Source of the DNA: Methylocaldum sp. 14B
Lineage (GTDB): Bacteria; Pseudomonadota; Gammaproteobacteria; Methylococcales; Methylococcaceae
Length of the DNA stretch: 64,000 bases
Direction: 5' to 3'
Assembly (NCBI RefSeq): GCF_002005105.1
Contig: NZ_MSCV01000005.1
Coordinates: forward strand, 124,001 to 188,000
Below the pieces are notes generated by a model that was given only the letters and a program-made list of their open reading frames with translations, searched no databases and had not been told where the DNA came from. The stretch's first letter is position 1, and each line of letters starts with the position of its first letter. Both the position numbers and the translations under genes were made by a program. Shown here in pieces: positions 47,298 to 55,433 of the stretch.

Positions 47298-47515
47298 GTG
47301 AAATCGGCGCATGTGAAAGCCGATTGCCATTTGAAATTGCGCCCTGGCACCAATGTGGCGCTGATCAATGCCTTGGCGCGTGTGATCGTTACCTATAAGG
47401 ACCGGCGAATGACGCTTCGCGCTGGAGCGCTTCGAACCGGCCTCCTACGAGAAATGGCAGGCGCTCGTCAGCGAAGAGCATGATTCGCCCGAGGCTACCG
47501 AGTCGGTAACCGGGG
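47298..47515 (+). pseudogene. Fragment of a molybdopterin oxidoreductase (formate dehydrogenase alpha type)
   Basis: The first frame encodes LKLRPGTNVALINALARVIV, a hallmark of formate dehydrogenase/nitrate reductase catalytic subunits. A frame change near 47395 is followed by ERFEPASYEKWQALVSEEHD and SPEATESVTG, the next conserved block of the same family. Both ends of the gene are missing. It is a clear relic, with no start, Fe-S or active-site region. A selB fragment lies at 54000, on the far side of the sigma/peptide island. Confidence 0.85.
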
Positions 47516-47639
47516 CAGACCCAACACGCCTGTCGCCGGCCGCCATTTAAGCCTGTCGATTGTCGCTCCGTGCCCGTTCCGATCATTCACTCAGGGTGGC
47601 CACGGCGACCGGAATTCGGCCATTTCTGCCATTCGCACT

Positions 47640-47819
47640 TAGAGCGTGTTCATCTCGCTCGTACGGCGAAACAGGCCTGGCAGGAGTCGTTGGCGCCTTC
47701 GGCCAGGGTAGATCGACTCAATCGTAGGTCGGCAATCCTTTGCCGACGAACCCGTTGCGTCGGGAATGGATTCCCGATCTACTCGCGAGTTCCCATACAG
47801 TCGGTATGAAAATGCTCTA
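47640..47819. repeat. Compact 180-bp TAGAGC MITE-like element
   Basis: Begins TAGAGCGTGTTCATCTCG and ends with the inverted form of TAGAGCATTTTCATACCG. It contains a GTAGGTCGGCAATCCTTTGC palindrome followed by an inverted one. It looks like the basic form of the element seen expanded at 37312 and halved at 53922. Confidence 0.82.
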
Positions 47820-47951
47820 GTTTTCAGCGGGCTTGGAACGTCGGCTTCATGGAACCATGATCGAATTGGTACTTTGGCCGATCTTAAGACCGTTGGGACG
47901 CGCGCCGTGAGCATCCGCGGCTGGCCGCTCACCGCCGGACCGTATTGGGCT

Positions 47952-48045
47952 ATTGGGCAGGGGCCCCCTTTTCAGACCGCCGCGACATCCCGCGGCAAAA
48001 AATCCTGACGGCGGTGAACCTTTCCGAATTTCCTGAAATTTACGG
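47952..48045 (+). promoter_or_regulatory. Shared upstream block, copy 1 (before VEGG peptide gene)
   Basis: 94 bp nearly identical to the reverse complement of 53716-53810: the first ~70 bp (from ATTGGGCAGGGGCCCCC through GGCGGTGAACC) are the same, then AACCTTTCCGAATTTCCTGA diverges slightly. GAACCT, a 17-bp spacer and TTTACG have the layout of an ECF -35/-10 pair. The imperfect palindrome TTCCGAATTTCCTGAA lies between. The block ends 59 bp before the ATG at 48105. Confidence 0.65.
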
Positions 48046-48104
48046 TAAAAGAAGGAATGCGAGGATAGGGGAGGCGTTAACCCTGTAATACAAGGAGTTC
48101 GATT

Positions 48105-48413
48105 ATGAAATCTTATGCAATAGCAGCAGTACTGTCTTCGGTGATGATGGCCGGGCCTGCAATGGCCGATAACGACTTCCGGGCATTGGGCAAGGTGTCC
48201 AGCTTGAAACCGATGACCGAAGGGCAACTCTCTGCTGTCGAAGGCGGGATTTTGTTCCCGTTTAAGAAAGATCACGATCGTAAATTAAACGTTGGTAACG
48301 TTAACCAGAACATAGCCGTAACCACGATAACCGCGGTCAACCTAGCCTTGGGCAAGGGCGGCGCCAATCAGAATATTGTGGCGGTCACGCAGCAGAGCAT
48401 TGGCGGTAAATAA
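48105..48413 (+). CDS. Small secreted peptide with VEGG (double-glycine) motif, 1
   Basis: 102 residues; AAGGAG lies 7 bases before the ATG. The Sec signal peptide ends at AMA (about 21). Residues 22-48 (FRALGKVSSLKPMTEGQLSA then VEGG) resemble a bacteriocin-type leader end with GG at 47-48, yet sit after a Sec signal, which is unusual. The remaining 54 residues are Asn/Gln-rich with a repeated NQNI (NVNQNIAVTTITAVNLALGK and GANQNIVAVTQQS), somewhat like curlin repeats. It is preceded by the shared ECF-like block and followed by a terminator. Function unknown; an exported, proteolytically released peptide is plausible. Confidence 0.75.
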   Translation: MKSYAIAAVLSSVMMAGPAMADNDFRALGKVSSLKPMTEGQLSAVEGGILFPFKKDHDRKLNVGNVNQNIAVTTITAVNLALGKGGANQNIVAVTQQSIGGK

Positions 48414-48461
48414 AGCGAAGCCCATGGCCCATATCGAATGCTGATGAGGGCCGGAGAACCA

Positions 48462-48496
48462 GGCGGGGGAACGGTCATACGATCCCCCGCCTTTTT
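48462..48496 (+). terminator. Rho-independent terminator after peptide gene 1
   Basis: GGCGGGGG (48462-48469) pairs with CCCCCGCC (48484-48491), followed by TTTTT. It separates the two peptide genes, so the second may have its own promoter or rely on read-through. Confidence 0.9.
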
Positions 48497-48525
48497 GCTT
48501 CAATCAGAAAAGTATGGAGCGGCCG

Positions 48526-48891
48526 ATGAAAACATCATTCACATGGGGCGGTTTGCTACCGCTCGCTCTCTTATGTATGACTGCGGCCTCCGCTGATTCC
48601 CAGTTTCACGCCTTGGATAATCTGTCCCAGCAAGAAACGGGTACTGCGTTGTCTCGGCTGGACGATAGCGCGCTCGATCGAGTGGAAGGCGGGCTGGATA
48701 TTGCGTCCGGTTCGGTCGATCTGGCATCGCAACAAGCCGTGATGCAAGCGGTGGTGCTTGAGAGCACAATGCAAGCAGCCGATGGCACTGTGACTGAAAA
48801 GCGGGTCGATCGCGCGACCTCGCTGTTTCAGGTTTGCAGCTCGCCACCCTGTACCCAAAGTTGGCATCTTACGACGTCTTCGCATCTTTAA
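48526..48891 (+). CDS. Small secreted peptide with VEGG motif, 2
   Basis: 121 residues from the ATG at 48526, with GGAG 5 bases upstream; an earlier ATG at 48514 is weaker. A Sec signal ends at ASA (about 23). The next segment, FHALDNLSQQETGTALSRLD then DSALDRVEGG, parallels peptide 1 (F-x-AL-x-LS ... L-x-x-VEGG), with GG at 55-56. The C-terminal part is different and contains CSSPPC, which could form a disulfide. The two genes look like diverged paralogues sharing only signal and pre-GG segment, as expected if that segment is removed. Confidence 0.7.
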   Translation: MKTSFTWGGLLPLALLCMTAASADSQFHALDNLSQQETGTALSRLDDSALDRVEGGLDIASGSVDLASQQAVMQAVVLESTMQAADGTVTEKRVDRATSLFQVCSSPPCTQSWHLTTSSHL

Positions 48892-49896
48892 AATTGTGTC
48901 ATAGCGATCGACGTCCGCCGGCGTATGGATTGAGGAGCATGGATTGGCGCATCAATCCGTACACCGGTCGTCAGTCGGAAATAGTTTTCAAACGCGGGAA
49001 GGGGGCGGCGAAGCATGGGAGAAATCATGGTGATCCGAATAAAGCCCTTTGAGGCGGCGGAGTGTATCTCGCAATCTTTGCTCAAAAGGTATCGACCGCG
49101 ATAGGCCGGGTTGCGGCTCTTCACCCTCTTGCCGGCGTCGTAACTCGCGATTTCCTCTTTTTTGCACTGTCCTGGCAGACAGCTTTTTCGGCCTTGTGCT
49201 TCCGGTTCCGGTCCGCGTGTGTGGGGCGGTTAGAGACACCCAAGGTCAGATTTCTCGATACCAGCCCGACACTGTCAGTAGAAAACCTTCTTTGCCCTCG
49301 AACACCCGTCCTAGTCGCATGAACCGAATACGACGAAAGTCGATAGGATGCTTGAGCGGACGGGAGGTTTTACAAACGACGGACTGCCTATAGCTCGGGA
49401 AAGGTGTGCCGTGCTGACTCTTTCGGGCTTGCTGTGTATCCTTCAGGTTGAAAGGTATCCGCCGCAAGAATCTCGGAGGTGGGTTGAACTTTCCAATATT
49501 TGGACCGACTCCAAGTAGTATTCCTGGCGGACCGCCGTTATCTTTTTGGTTCCACAACTTGGCATAGCCAGTGGATAGGCATTTGCGCGACTCGATCGCC
49601 CAACTGACTCAGGAGGAGTTTCCTATGACAAGCCAACGCCCAACTCCCGGAACCCGCGCTGCTCAGCCCCCGTGCGAGCCTTCTGCCGTGCGCCTTCGCT
49701 ATGCGCATCACCGGAGTTCCGTCCCTATCCGAGGCCGGACGTGTGAACGCCTGCCGTCCGTCGTCAGCCGAAGATGTGTCGGTCGGACGAATTCTCTCAT
49801 GGCGAGCTGAGTTCACGCTTGTCGACATCGGATCTCTCCTGATCGTTCCCGGAGAGAATGCGGTCATATCCCTTGCCGAAACCGATAAGAGCTTTC
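48892..49896. other. 1-kb region without a recognised gene
   Basis: AGGAGGAG at 49611-49618 precedes an ATG at 49625 with a 61-codon frame of low-complexity Arg/Pro-rich content, probably not a real gene. The overlapping frame ending in the TorF-like start (49701-49907) is also doubtful. No repeat family from elsewhere in the window was recognised. Confidence 0.4.
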
Positions 49897-50616
49897 ATGA
49901 ATCGTAGGCTTTCGTGGCTACTGCTCGCCTTGTTCAGTGTTCCGGCGCTTGCCGACTTCAAGGGATCCGTGACCTTCGCAACGGATTATGTTTATCGGGG
50001 CTATACGAAGAGCAGGAACAATCCCGTCGGCCTGGGGAATCTGGAATACGAGCATGAACTCGGCTTGTATGCCGGCCTCTGGGTGGCACCGGTGAGTTTC
50101 GACGATGAATACTATGATGACCGAGCCCGTGTGGAAATCAATCCTTATCTGGGTTGGGCGACCAAGTTTGCCAAGAACTGGAAGCTTGATCTCGCGGCTA
50201 GCCGGTATCTATATGATGGCAAAGTGTTCGGCCAGGACTCGGACTATAACGAACTCTACGGTTCGCTCCATTACCGCGATTTTCTGAGCGCTCGGGTGGC
50301 TTTTGCCTACGATACCTATAACCGTGGCGCCAAGACCTTGGCCTATGAACTGGTCGGCCGCTATAGCCCGGTGGATCGGCTGCAACTGTCCGCGGGCGTA
50401 GGCTTTCATCAGGCCGGCGAACTGGCGCACTACGACTACTTTTTCTGGAATGCCGGAGTGACCTGGTACGTGAATCGGTATATTTCGGTCGATTTGCGCT
50501 ATGTGGATACCAAGTTGCCTTATTACGAGCATCACGAGGACGAGCCTGAGAATGGATCGATATATCTCCAGCCGCTGGATGACCGCTTTCTATTTTCCCT
50601 CTCTGTCGGCTTTTAG
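49897..50616 (+). CDS. TorF/TIGR02001-like outer-membrane beta-barrel protein
   Basis: 239 residues. The signal peptide ends at VPALA (about 17), and the mature protein starts DFKGSVTFATDYVYRGYTKS, the hallmark of the TIGR02001/TorF family. Alternating aromatic strands continue to a terminal FLFSLSVGF, a classic outer-membrane C-terminal signal. The role of the family is unclear. It lies inside the island between the VEGG peptides and the anti-sigma operon; whether it belongs to the same regulon is not shown by sequence, since no copy of the shared block precedes it. Confidence 0.85.
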   Translation: MNRRLSWLLLALFSVPALADFKGSVTFATDYVYRGYTKSRNNPVGLGNLEYEHELGLYAGLWVAPVSFDDEYYDDRARVEINPYLGWATKFAKNWKLDLAASRYLYDGKVFGQDSDYNELYGSLHYRDFLSARVAFAYDTYNRGAKTLAYELVGRYSPVDRLQLSAGVGFHQAGELAHYDYFFWNAGVTWYVNRYISVDLRYVDTKLPYYEHHEDEPENGSIYLQPLDDRFLFSLSVGF

Positions 50617-50944
50617 TGAACTTTTGGCCTGGCCGCGGAATAAATAGAGTAGAACCGCGGATTGACAGGTCCTCTTGTAGGCGATTTATCGCTTACTAGC
50701 CGGATAGCCGAACGGTCAAAAGAGCACGGTCGACCTTGTTCGGGTCCAATGGTTTTGTAATGACGACAGGTCGAGTTTCTTTTGAAGGACGCCCCCTAGA
50801 ATGCAGGCTTATGGGCTAGACCTGTTCGACAGTGGTGTAGCGTTCGAGAAGCGCTGAACGTATGTCTCACATTTGCAAATAGCTCGAGCTCTTCTTGGAT
50901 GATGGGATGCCTAAGTTGGATGCTCTTATTGTTGGAGAAGCGCG

Positions 50945-51652
50945 ATGAATCTGAGTAAGCCATGCCCGCCGGACCGTGAGCACGATGATGTGTTTTCACT
51001 TTTGCCCTGGCATATAACCGGAACCCTAGAGAGCGAAGAGCAGGCGCGGGTGGAGGCGCATTTGAGCCGTTGCCTGATTTGCCGACGTGAACGGGTGAAG
51101 CTTTACGCGCTTTCGGAGCGAATCTCTCACACGCCTTGTCCGAATCTGGATCCGCAGGCCGGATACTCTCGCCTGCTCGCCACCATTCGGCAGCGTGAAC
51201 GATCCGAATCGGCGGCGTTGCACTTCGATCGATTTGGCCGACTTCGAACCTGGCTCCGGCATTTTCCGGTCATCGTAAGCAAGCCACTGACCCGCGTGGC
51301 TCTGGCGGTGGTGCTTTTGCTGCTGATCGTCCCCTTGAGCTGGCGCCAGTGGGATCAACTAACGGAGCCCCGGTTTCGAACTTTGGCCGACCCCGCTTCG
51401 ACCGCAGCCTCGAATCAGGGGGATCTGCGCCTGGTGGTCGAACCGAGTCTTGGCGCCGAACATGTTGATGCGCTCTTGAAAGCAGTCGACGGGAGCCGAG
51501 TCGACATGCCCGGTTCGGCGGACGTTTATACGGTCCGACTGGCCGACGGCAGAGACAAGAATGCGAGGATCGAAGCGGCCTTGGCCTACCTTCGGCGCCA
51601 ACCGGGTGTATTGCTGGCAGAGCCGACAACCGGGCCTTCTTCGGCGCCATGA
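50945..51652 (+). CDS. Zinc-finger anti-sigma factor with protease-prodomain-like periplasmic end
   Basis: 235 residues; GGAG lies 7 bases before the ATG. The N-terminal anti-sigma domain has the zf-HC2 motif HLSRCLICRRE (His39, Cys43, Cys46). One membrane helix follows (VALAVVLLLLIVPLSW, about 118-133). The periplasmic end (about 155-235: LRLVVEPSLG, YTVRLADGRDKNARIEAALA, YLRRQPGVLLAEP) resembles the propeptide/inhibitor fold of subtilases, with the final VLLAEP in the place of the usual prodomain exit. The stop overlaps the start of the subtilase gene (ATGA). It should hold the convergent ECF sigma inactive at the membrane. Confidence 0.82.
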   Translation: MNLSKPCPPDREHDDVFSLLPWHITGTLESEEQARVEAHLSRCLICRRERVKLYALSERISHTPCPNLDPQAGYSRLLATIRQRERSESAALHFDRFGRLRTWLRHFPVIVSKPLTRVALAVVLLLLIVPLSWRQWDQLTEPRFRTLADPASTAASNQGDLRLVVEPSLGAEHVDALLKAVDGSRVDMPGSADVYTVRLADGRDKNARIEAALAYLRRQPGVLLAEPTTGPSSAP

Positions 51653-52956
51653 CGTTCAGCTTGATCGCTTTAGTCTTGGCGCTCCTGTTGCAACTGACCG
51701 GATGCGTGACGGACCGTGATTTTCCAAGCATCGGTCCCACGGCCGATCCATCGATTGAAGAGCGGCGCATCCTGGTGACTTTCACCGATTCGAGCATCGG
51801 ACGCAAGGTGCCGGACAATATTCTGGATCGTTATCGCGCACATGGCCGTTACATGAGTTCTGCCTGGAGCACCCGCGTCGCGGTAGATTTGGCGGAGCAG
51901 TACGGGCTGAAGCTGATGGCGGAATGGCCTGTTACCATTTTGAGAGTAGTGTGCGTGGTGTACGAAATTCCTGTCGGTCAAATCCCCGCCGATACTATCA
52001 AGACCATCGCGCAGGATCGCCGGGTCGAATCCGTACAGATCATGCGGACCTTCCGGGCTTTAGTAAATAATGCGTCGGCTTCCTTCGGCAGTGATCCTTA
52101 TTTTCGACTGCAAAAAAACTTACAGCGCATGCACATCGAGGAAGCCCATCGTCTGACGACCGGACGGGGCGTTCGCATCGCGCTGGTCGATACCGGTGTG
52201 GATGATACCCATCCCGACCTCAGGGGCCAAATCGCTGTCTCTAAAAATCTGGCATCATCGAATCACGATAAACCGACCGATGATATCCACGGGACGGCTG
52301 TCGCCGGCATAGTCGCCGCTCACCGTGGAAATGGAATTGGTATTGCGGGAGTTGCGCCCGATGCCAAAATCTACGCGCTTAAGGCGTGTTGGCCGGAGCG
52401 CTTCGGTTCCGTCGCTGCAGTGTGCAACAGCTTTACGCTCTTGGCGGCGCTCAATGAAGCCGTGCGTCTTGGCACCCATATCATCAATCTGAGCCTGACC
52501 GGGCCTGATGATCCGCTGGTCGGACGGCTTCTTCGGGCGGCGATCGATCAGGGTATCCTCGTGGTCGGCGCGGACGCCCGTGAAAACGGATCGATCGCGG
52601 GCTTTCCCGCCAATCAGACCGGAGTCATTGCGGTCCGAGCCGCCCAGGTGGATCGCAAGCCGGAAGCGGCCGCCAACGATGGGATCCATGCCCCCGGTAC
52701 CGATATTCTTACGACACTGCCGCACGGGAGGTACGACTTCGTGTCCGGTAGTTCCTTCGCCGCTCCCCATGTCACGGGCCTGTTGGCCCTGATGCGGCAA
52801 CTCAAGCCCAGCTTGACCTCGCCTGAGGCTATAGAACTCCTACACGCGTCGGCGGCGACCTCCGCGCAAGCTCCGAATCCATTGGACCGGATCGTCGATG
52901 CTTGCCTTGCACTCGCGCGATTGCTCGGTATCCCTGATTGCGGAAAGCCTTCGTAG
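51649..52956 (+). CDS. Subtilisin-family (S8) serine protease lipoprotein
   Basis: 435 residues. The signal peptide has lipobox LTGC (Cys19), so it should be membrane-anchored outside the cytoplasm. A prodomain-like region (about 38-135) precedes the catalytic domain. The triad is Asp181 (ALVDTGVDDTHPDL), His214 (DIHGTAVAGIVAA) and Ser369 (SGSSFAAPHVTGLLAL; GSS replaces the usual GTS). It is translationally coupled to the anti-sigma gene. It may cleave the anti-sigma periplasmic domain, be inhibited by it, or process the VEGG peptides; these are inferences from gene order and domain resemblance. Confidence 0.92.
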   Translation: MTFSLIALVLALLLQLTGCVTDRDFPSIGPTADPSIEERRILVTFTDSSIGRKVPDNILDRYRAHGRYMSSAWSTRVAVDLAEQYGLKLMAEWPVTILRVVCVVYEIPVGQIPADTIKTIAQDRRVESVQIMRTFRALVNNASASFGSDPYFRLQKNLQRMHIEEAHRLTTGRGVRIALVDTGVDDTHPDLRGQIAVSKNLASSNHDKPTDDIHGTAVAGIVAAHRGNGIGIAGVAPDAKIYALKACWPERFGSVAAVCNSFTLLAALNEAVRLGTHIINLSLTGPDDPLVGRLLRAAIDQGILVVGADARENGSIAGFPANQTGVIAVRAAQVDRKPEAAANDGIHAPGTDILTTLPHGRYDFVSGSSFAAPHVTGLLALMRQLKPSLTSPEAIELLHASAATSAQAPNPLDRIVDACLALARLLGIPDCGKPS

Positions 52957-53027
52957 CCGATCTTCACGTTCCCGAACCGCCGCTTCATGACTAGGTGGAG
53001 AGCTTTCTATCGCGCGAGCAGCCGGCG

Positions 53028-53657
53028 TCATGACATATCCTCTTCGGAAGGATCCATGAGCTCCGGTGTCAGCTCGTTAAATAAGGTCTGAAGCCTCTTG
53101 CGTGCATGAAACATCCGTGTTTTCACCGTATTTTCCGGACAGTCGAGGATGGCTGCGATCTCCTGATAACGAAGTCCATGGCCAAAGGTCAACTCGATAA
53201 CGGCGCGTTGCTCCTGCGGGAGCGAGTCCAAAGCAACGGAGAGCAGATCCTCGCCTTCCACCTGCCGTGCCGGTGACGCTCTGTTATCCGCCAATTCCTC
53301 TCCGAACTCGTCAATAGGCACGGCATGGGCGGATCTGGCCTGCTTCGCCGAGGCCTTAAGCGCCTTTCGATAAGCAATACCGAAAATCCAAGTTGATACC
53401 TTACATGTGTAATCAAAGGTCTCGGGCTTTTCCCACACGACTAGCATCGTTTCATTGATCACATCCTCCACCATATCCGGCTGTCGCGTCGCCTGAAAAA
53501 TAAACCTGGACAAGCGATGATAGAAGGCCGAATACAACATCTCGAAAGCACTCACATCGCGCGCCTGGATACCGGTCATCAGTTCCCGATCCCGATGATC
53601 ATCGATGCATGAGGCGGTTTGTCTATCAGGCAGGATTAGCGTGGGATCGACGGTCAT
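53028..53657 (-). CDS. ECF-type RNA polymerase sigma factor
   Basis: 209 residues from the ATG at 53657; an in-frame TTG two codons earlier is the alternative. Region 2 is visible (FEMLYSAFYHRLSRFIFQAT, DVINETMLVVWEKPETFDY) and region 4 (SLPQEQRAVIELTFGHGLRY, QEIAAILDCPENTVKTRMFH), with no region 3, as in extracytoplasmic-function sigmas. The gene is convergent with the anti-sigma/subtilase operon, an unusual layout since partners are normally in tandem. It is preceded by a copy of the same block found before VEGG peptide 1, suggesting autoregulation. Confidence 0.93.
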   Translation of the reverse strand: MTVDPTLILPDRQTASCIDDHRDRELMTGIQARDVSAFEMLYSAFYHRLSRFIFQATRQPDMVEDVINETMLVVWEKPETFDYTCKVSTWIFGIAYRKALKASAKQARSAHAVPIDEFGEELADNRASPARQVEGEDLLSVALDSLPQEQRAVIELTFGHGLRYQEIAAILDCPENTVKTRMFHARKRLQTLFNELTPELMDPSEEDMS

Positions 53658-53715
53658 AGGCAATGAATCGGTACCATGGTTGGTTTTTCCGAAGCAGGAA
53701 TAATCCGAGTCTAAT

Positions 53716-53810
53716 CTGTAGATTTCGGGAAATTCCGAAAAGGTTCACCGCCGTCAGGATTTTTTGCCGCGGGATGTCGCGGCGGTCTGAAAAGGGGGCC
53801 CCTGCCCAAT
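53716..53810 (-). promoter_or_regulatory. Shared upstream block, copy 2 (before ECF sigma gene)
   Basis: 95 bp, read on the minus strand from 53810. It is identical to copy 1 (47952-48045) through GGCGGTGAACC, then TTTTCGGAATTTCCCGAAAT and CTACAG. GAACCT, 18 bp, TCTACA fits an ECF-type promoter. The palindrome TTTCGGAATTTCCCGAAA is more complete than in copy 1. It ends 58 bp before the sigma ATG. Confidence 0.65.
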
Positions 53811-53921
53811 AAGGAGCCGGTCGAACCCGATTTCTGGGTGACAACTCACTATCCTTGGGCGGACAGCCGCCTCATAGAAAAGATTCGGGCGCTGATACTA
53901 CAGCAGACTCTTTAGCGGGCT

Positions 53922-53999
53922 AGAGCATTTTCATACCGACTGTACGGGCACTCACGAGTAGGTCGGGAATCCTTTCCCGACGCCACGTCTCGGCCGCGC
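53922..53999 (-). repeat. Right half of a TAGAGC MITE-like element
   Basis: TAGAGCATTTTCATACCGAC followed by TGTACGGGCACTC and a GTAGGTCGGGAATCC palindrome, in the opposite orientation to the other two copies. The element stops where selB coding sequence begins, so it marks the break point that removed the 5' part of that gene. Confidence 0.75.
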
Positions 54000-54379
54000 A
54001 TCTTCTATGGCGGCGGACCGCGCCCTTACTGCTGGAACAGCCTTTCCAGCCGCCGCGGGTGCGCGATATCGCCCGCGCCGAATCCCTGGACGAAACGGCG
54101 GTGCGGAAGCTTCTGATACAGGCGGCGCGTATGGGCCGGGTCTACCGCGTCGCCCACGATCACTACTTCGACCGGACGGCCGTCGCCGCGCTAGCCGACA
54201 TCGTCCGCGACCTCGCCCGGGAAGCGCCCGACGGCACGGTCACGGCCGCCCCGTTCCGCGACCGCATCGGCACCGGCCGCAAGCTGGCCATCCACATTCT
54301 GGAATACTTCGACCGCGTCGGCCTGACCCGCCGCCTGCGCGACACGCACCTGCTGCGCAACGACGGTCTGCAATTCTGA
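54000..54379 (+). pseudogene. selB: C-terminal remnant of selenocysteine elongation factor SelB
   Basis: The frame from about 54017 encodes TAPLLLEQPFQPPRVRDIAR, then LDETAVRKLLIQAARMGRVY and DGTVTAAPFRDRIGTGRKLA, ending IHILEYFDRVGLTRRLRDTH. These are the winged-helix repeats that bind the SECIS RNA in SelB. The GTPase domains are absent and the MITE half abuts the 5' end, so this is a fragment of about 120 codons. An internal GTG at 54059 could allow a 106-residue product, but a function is doubtful. Confidence 0.85.
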
Positions 54380-54453
54380 CCACTTGGCCCTGCGCCAACG
54401 CTGAGCAGCCTGTTCCTGTTTCCACTGGGAAACAAAAGGGTCGGATACCCGTT

Positions 54454-54592
54454 AAGGAAGCTCTGAACAAGTGGATTCCGTTCACTGTTCGACAAGCCTG
54501 TCCTGAGCCCGTCGAAGGGCTCACCACGAACGGAATCAAGTCGTTACCGTTCGTCCTGAGCCTGTCGAAGGACTTAACCAGAGCTTCCTTAA
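54454..54592. repeat. 139-bp palindromic element with TTAAGGAAGCTCTG ends
   Basis: TTAAGGAAGCTCTG (54454-54467) and its inverse CAGAGCTTCCTTAA (54579-54592) bracket CCTGAGC-CTGTCGAAGG palindromes, a common dispersed type. A diverged relative starts at about 62966, directly at the last attC, so the pair brackets the integron. Confidence 0.8.
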
Positions 54593-54926
54593 ACGGCAAC
54601 ACCCCTCACAGCTTGCCGAAGAGGGATTTTGCCAATGTCATGTCAGTGCTAAGTCCCTTATTCCATTCGGCATTAAATTGAACATTACGTAGGGTGGGTT
54701 AGGCGCGTACCAGAAAACGTTTTCTGGCGGTCACTGGGCTATGAACGCGCCGTAACCCACCGATTCCGCGGCTATTGAAAGCGATTTGGAATGACCCCGA
54801 ACTTTCCGAAAAGAAGATCTGAAAAGCCTGTCCCCTGGGCAAAACACCATTCATCCCGGCCGAAAGTGCCGGTGCCGGGCACCCGGCGTAGGTCGGCGAA
54901 CCTTTGCCGACGAAAGTGTTGGTCCG

Positions 54927-55315
54927 TTATACCAGATGGGAAAAGTTCCAGTTCAATCCGTCCAAGGGACTGACCACACCTTGCCCACCCCGATTCAGCA
55001 CATGGGTATAAATCATGATGGCGCTCACGTCCTTCAGTCCCGGTAAAGCGATGCCCAATGTCGCTCATAGAGAAATAAGAGAGCCGCCAAGGCTTGATTC
55101 TGCGTCGACGCCGACACATTGCCTTCCACCGCGAGATGCGTCAGAAACACTTCCACCTCGACGATGCCCGTGTCGCGGGAATAGTGTCTGCCGTTAAAGA
55201 GAATAAAGCGCCTGACCCATTGGACAGATTGCGTTTCCCTACTAATATCTTAATGCTTCGTCCTGCCGCGGGCGCGCACCTGATCCAGCAGTTTCGGGCC
55301 ACCGGCGGCAGGCGG
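54927..55315 (-). pseudogene. intI: Integron integrase (IntI) remnant with large internal deletion
   Basis: Minus-strand reading gives the N-terminal part (PKLLDQVRARGRTKH, a stop, then VQWVRRFILFNGRHYSRDTG and [33 protein letters not shown]). After a deletion of most of the middle it joins in another frame to the C-terminal part [28 protein letters not shown], with the catalytic Tyr in IYTHVL. Order and spacing match IntI; about two thirds of the protein, with most catalytic residues and the IntI-specific insert, is missing. It lies left of, and divergent from, the attC array, the canonical integron layout. Confidence 0.88.
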
Positions 55316-55378
55316 TGTATTTGCTTTGGCCATAAGCCCCGTCTACATGAAGCTAGTGTATTAAATACAAATACTTAG

Positions 55379-55422
55379 AATAACAAATTCCGAGTTATTC
55401 ACCTCACTGCTCGGTGTTATAC
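55379..55422 (+). other. attI or short attC at the start of the cassette array
   Basis: AATAACAAATTCCGAG and CTCGGTGTTATAC form the two halves, with GTTATAC as the recombination core. It lies between the intI remnant and the first cassette, where attI is expected, but has attC-like pairing (CCGAG/CTCGG). Confidence 0.55.
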
Positions 55423-55433
55423 ACCTGACGTAG

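Noticed and set aside
49571-49907. Short frames with a good AGGAGG ribosome site at 49611
   Set aside because: The product is Arg/Pro-rich and without features, and two overlapping frames compete; evidence is too weak for a gene call.
47952-53810. The two ~94-bp inverted copies as ends of a composite transposon
   Set aside because: No transposase lies between them, both copies stop a similar distance before a start codon, and each ends in an ECF-like promoter pattern; promoter duplication fits better, though transposon ends cannot be fully excluded.
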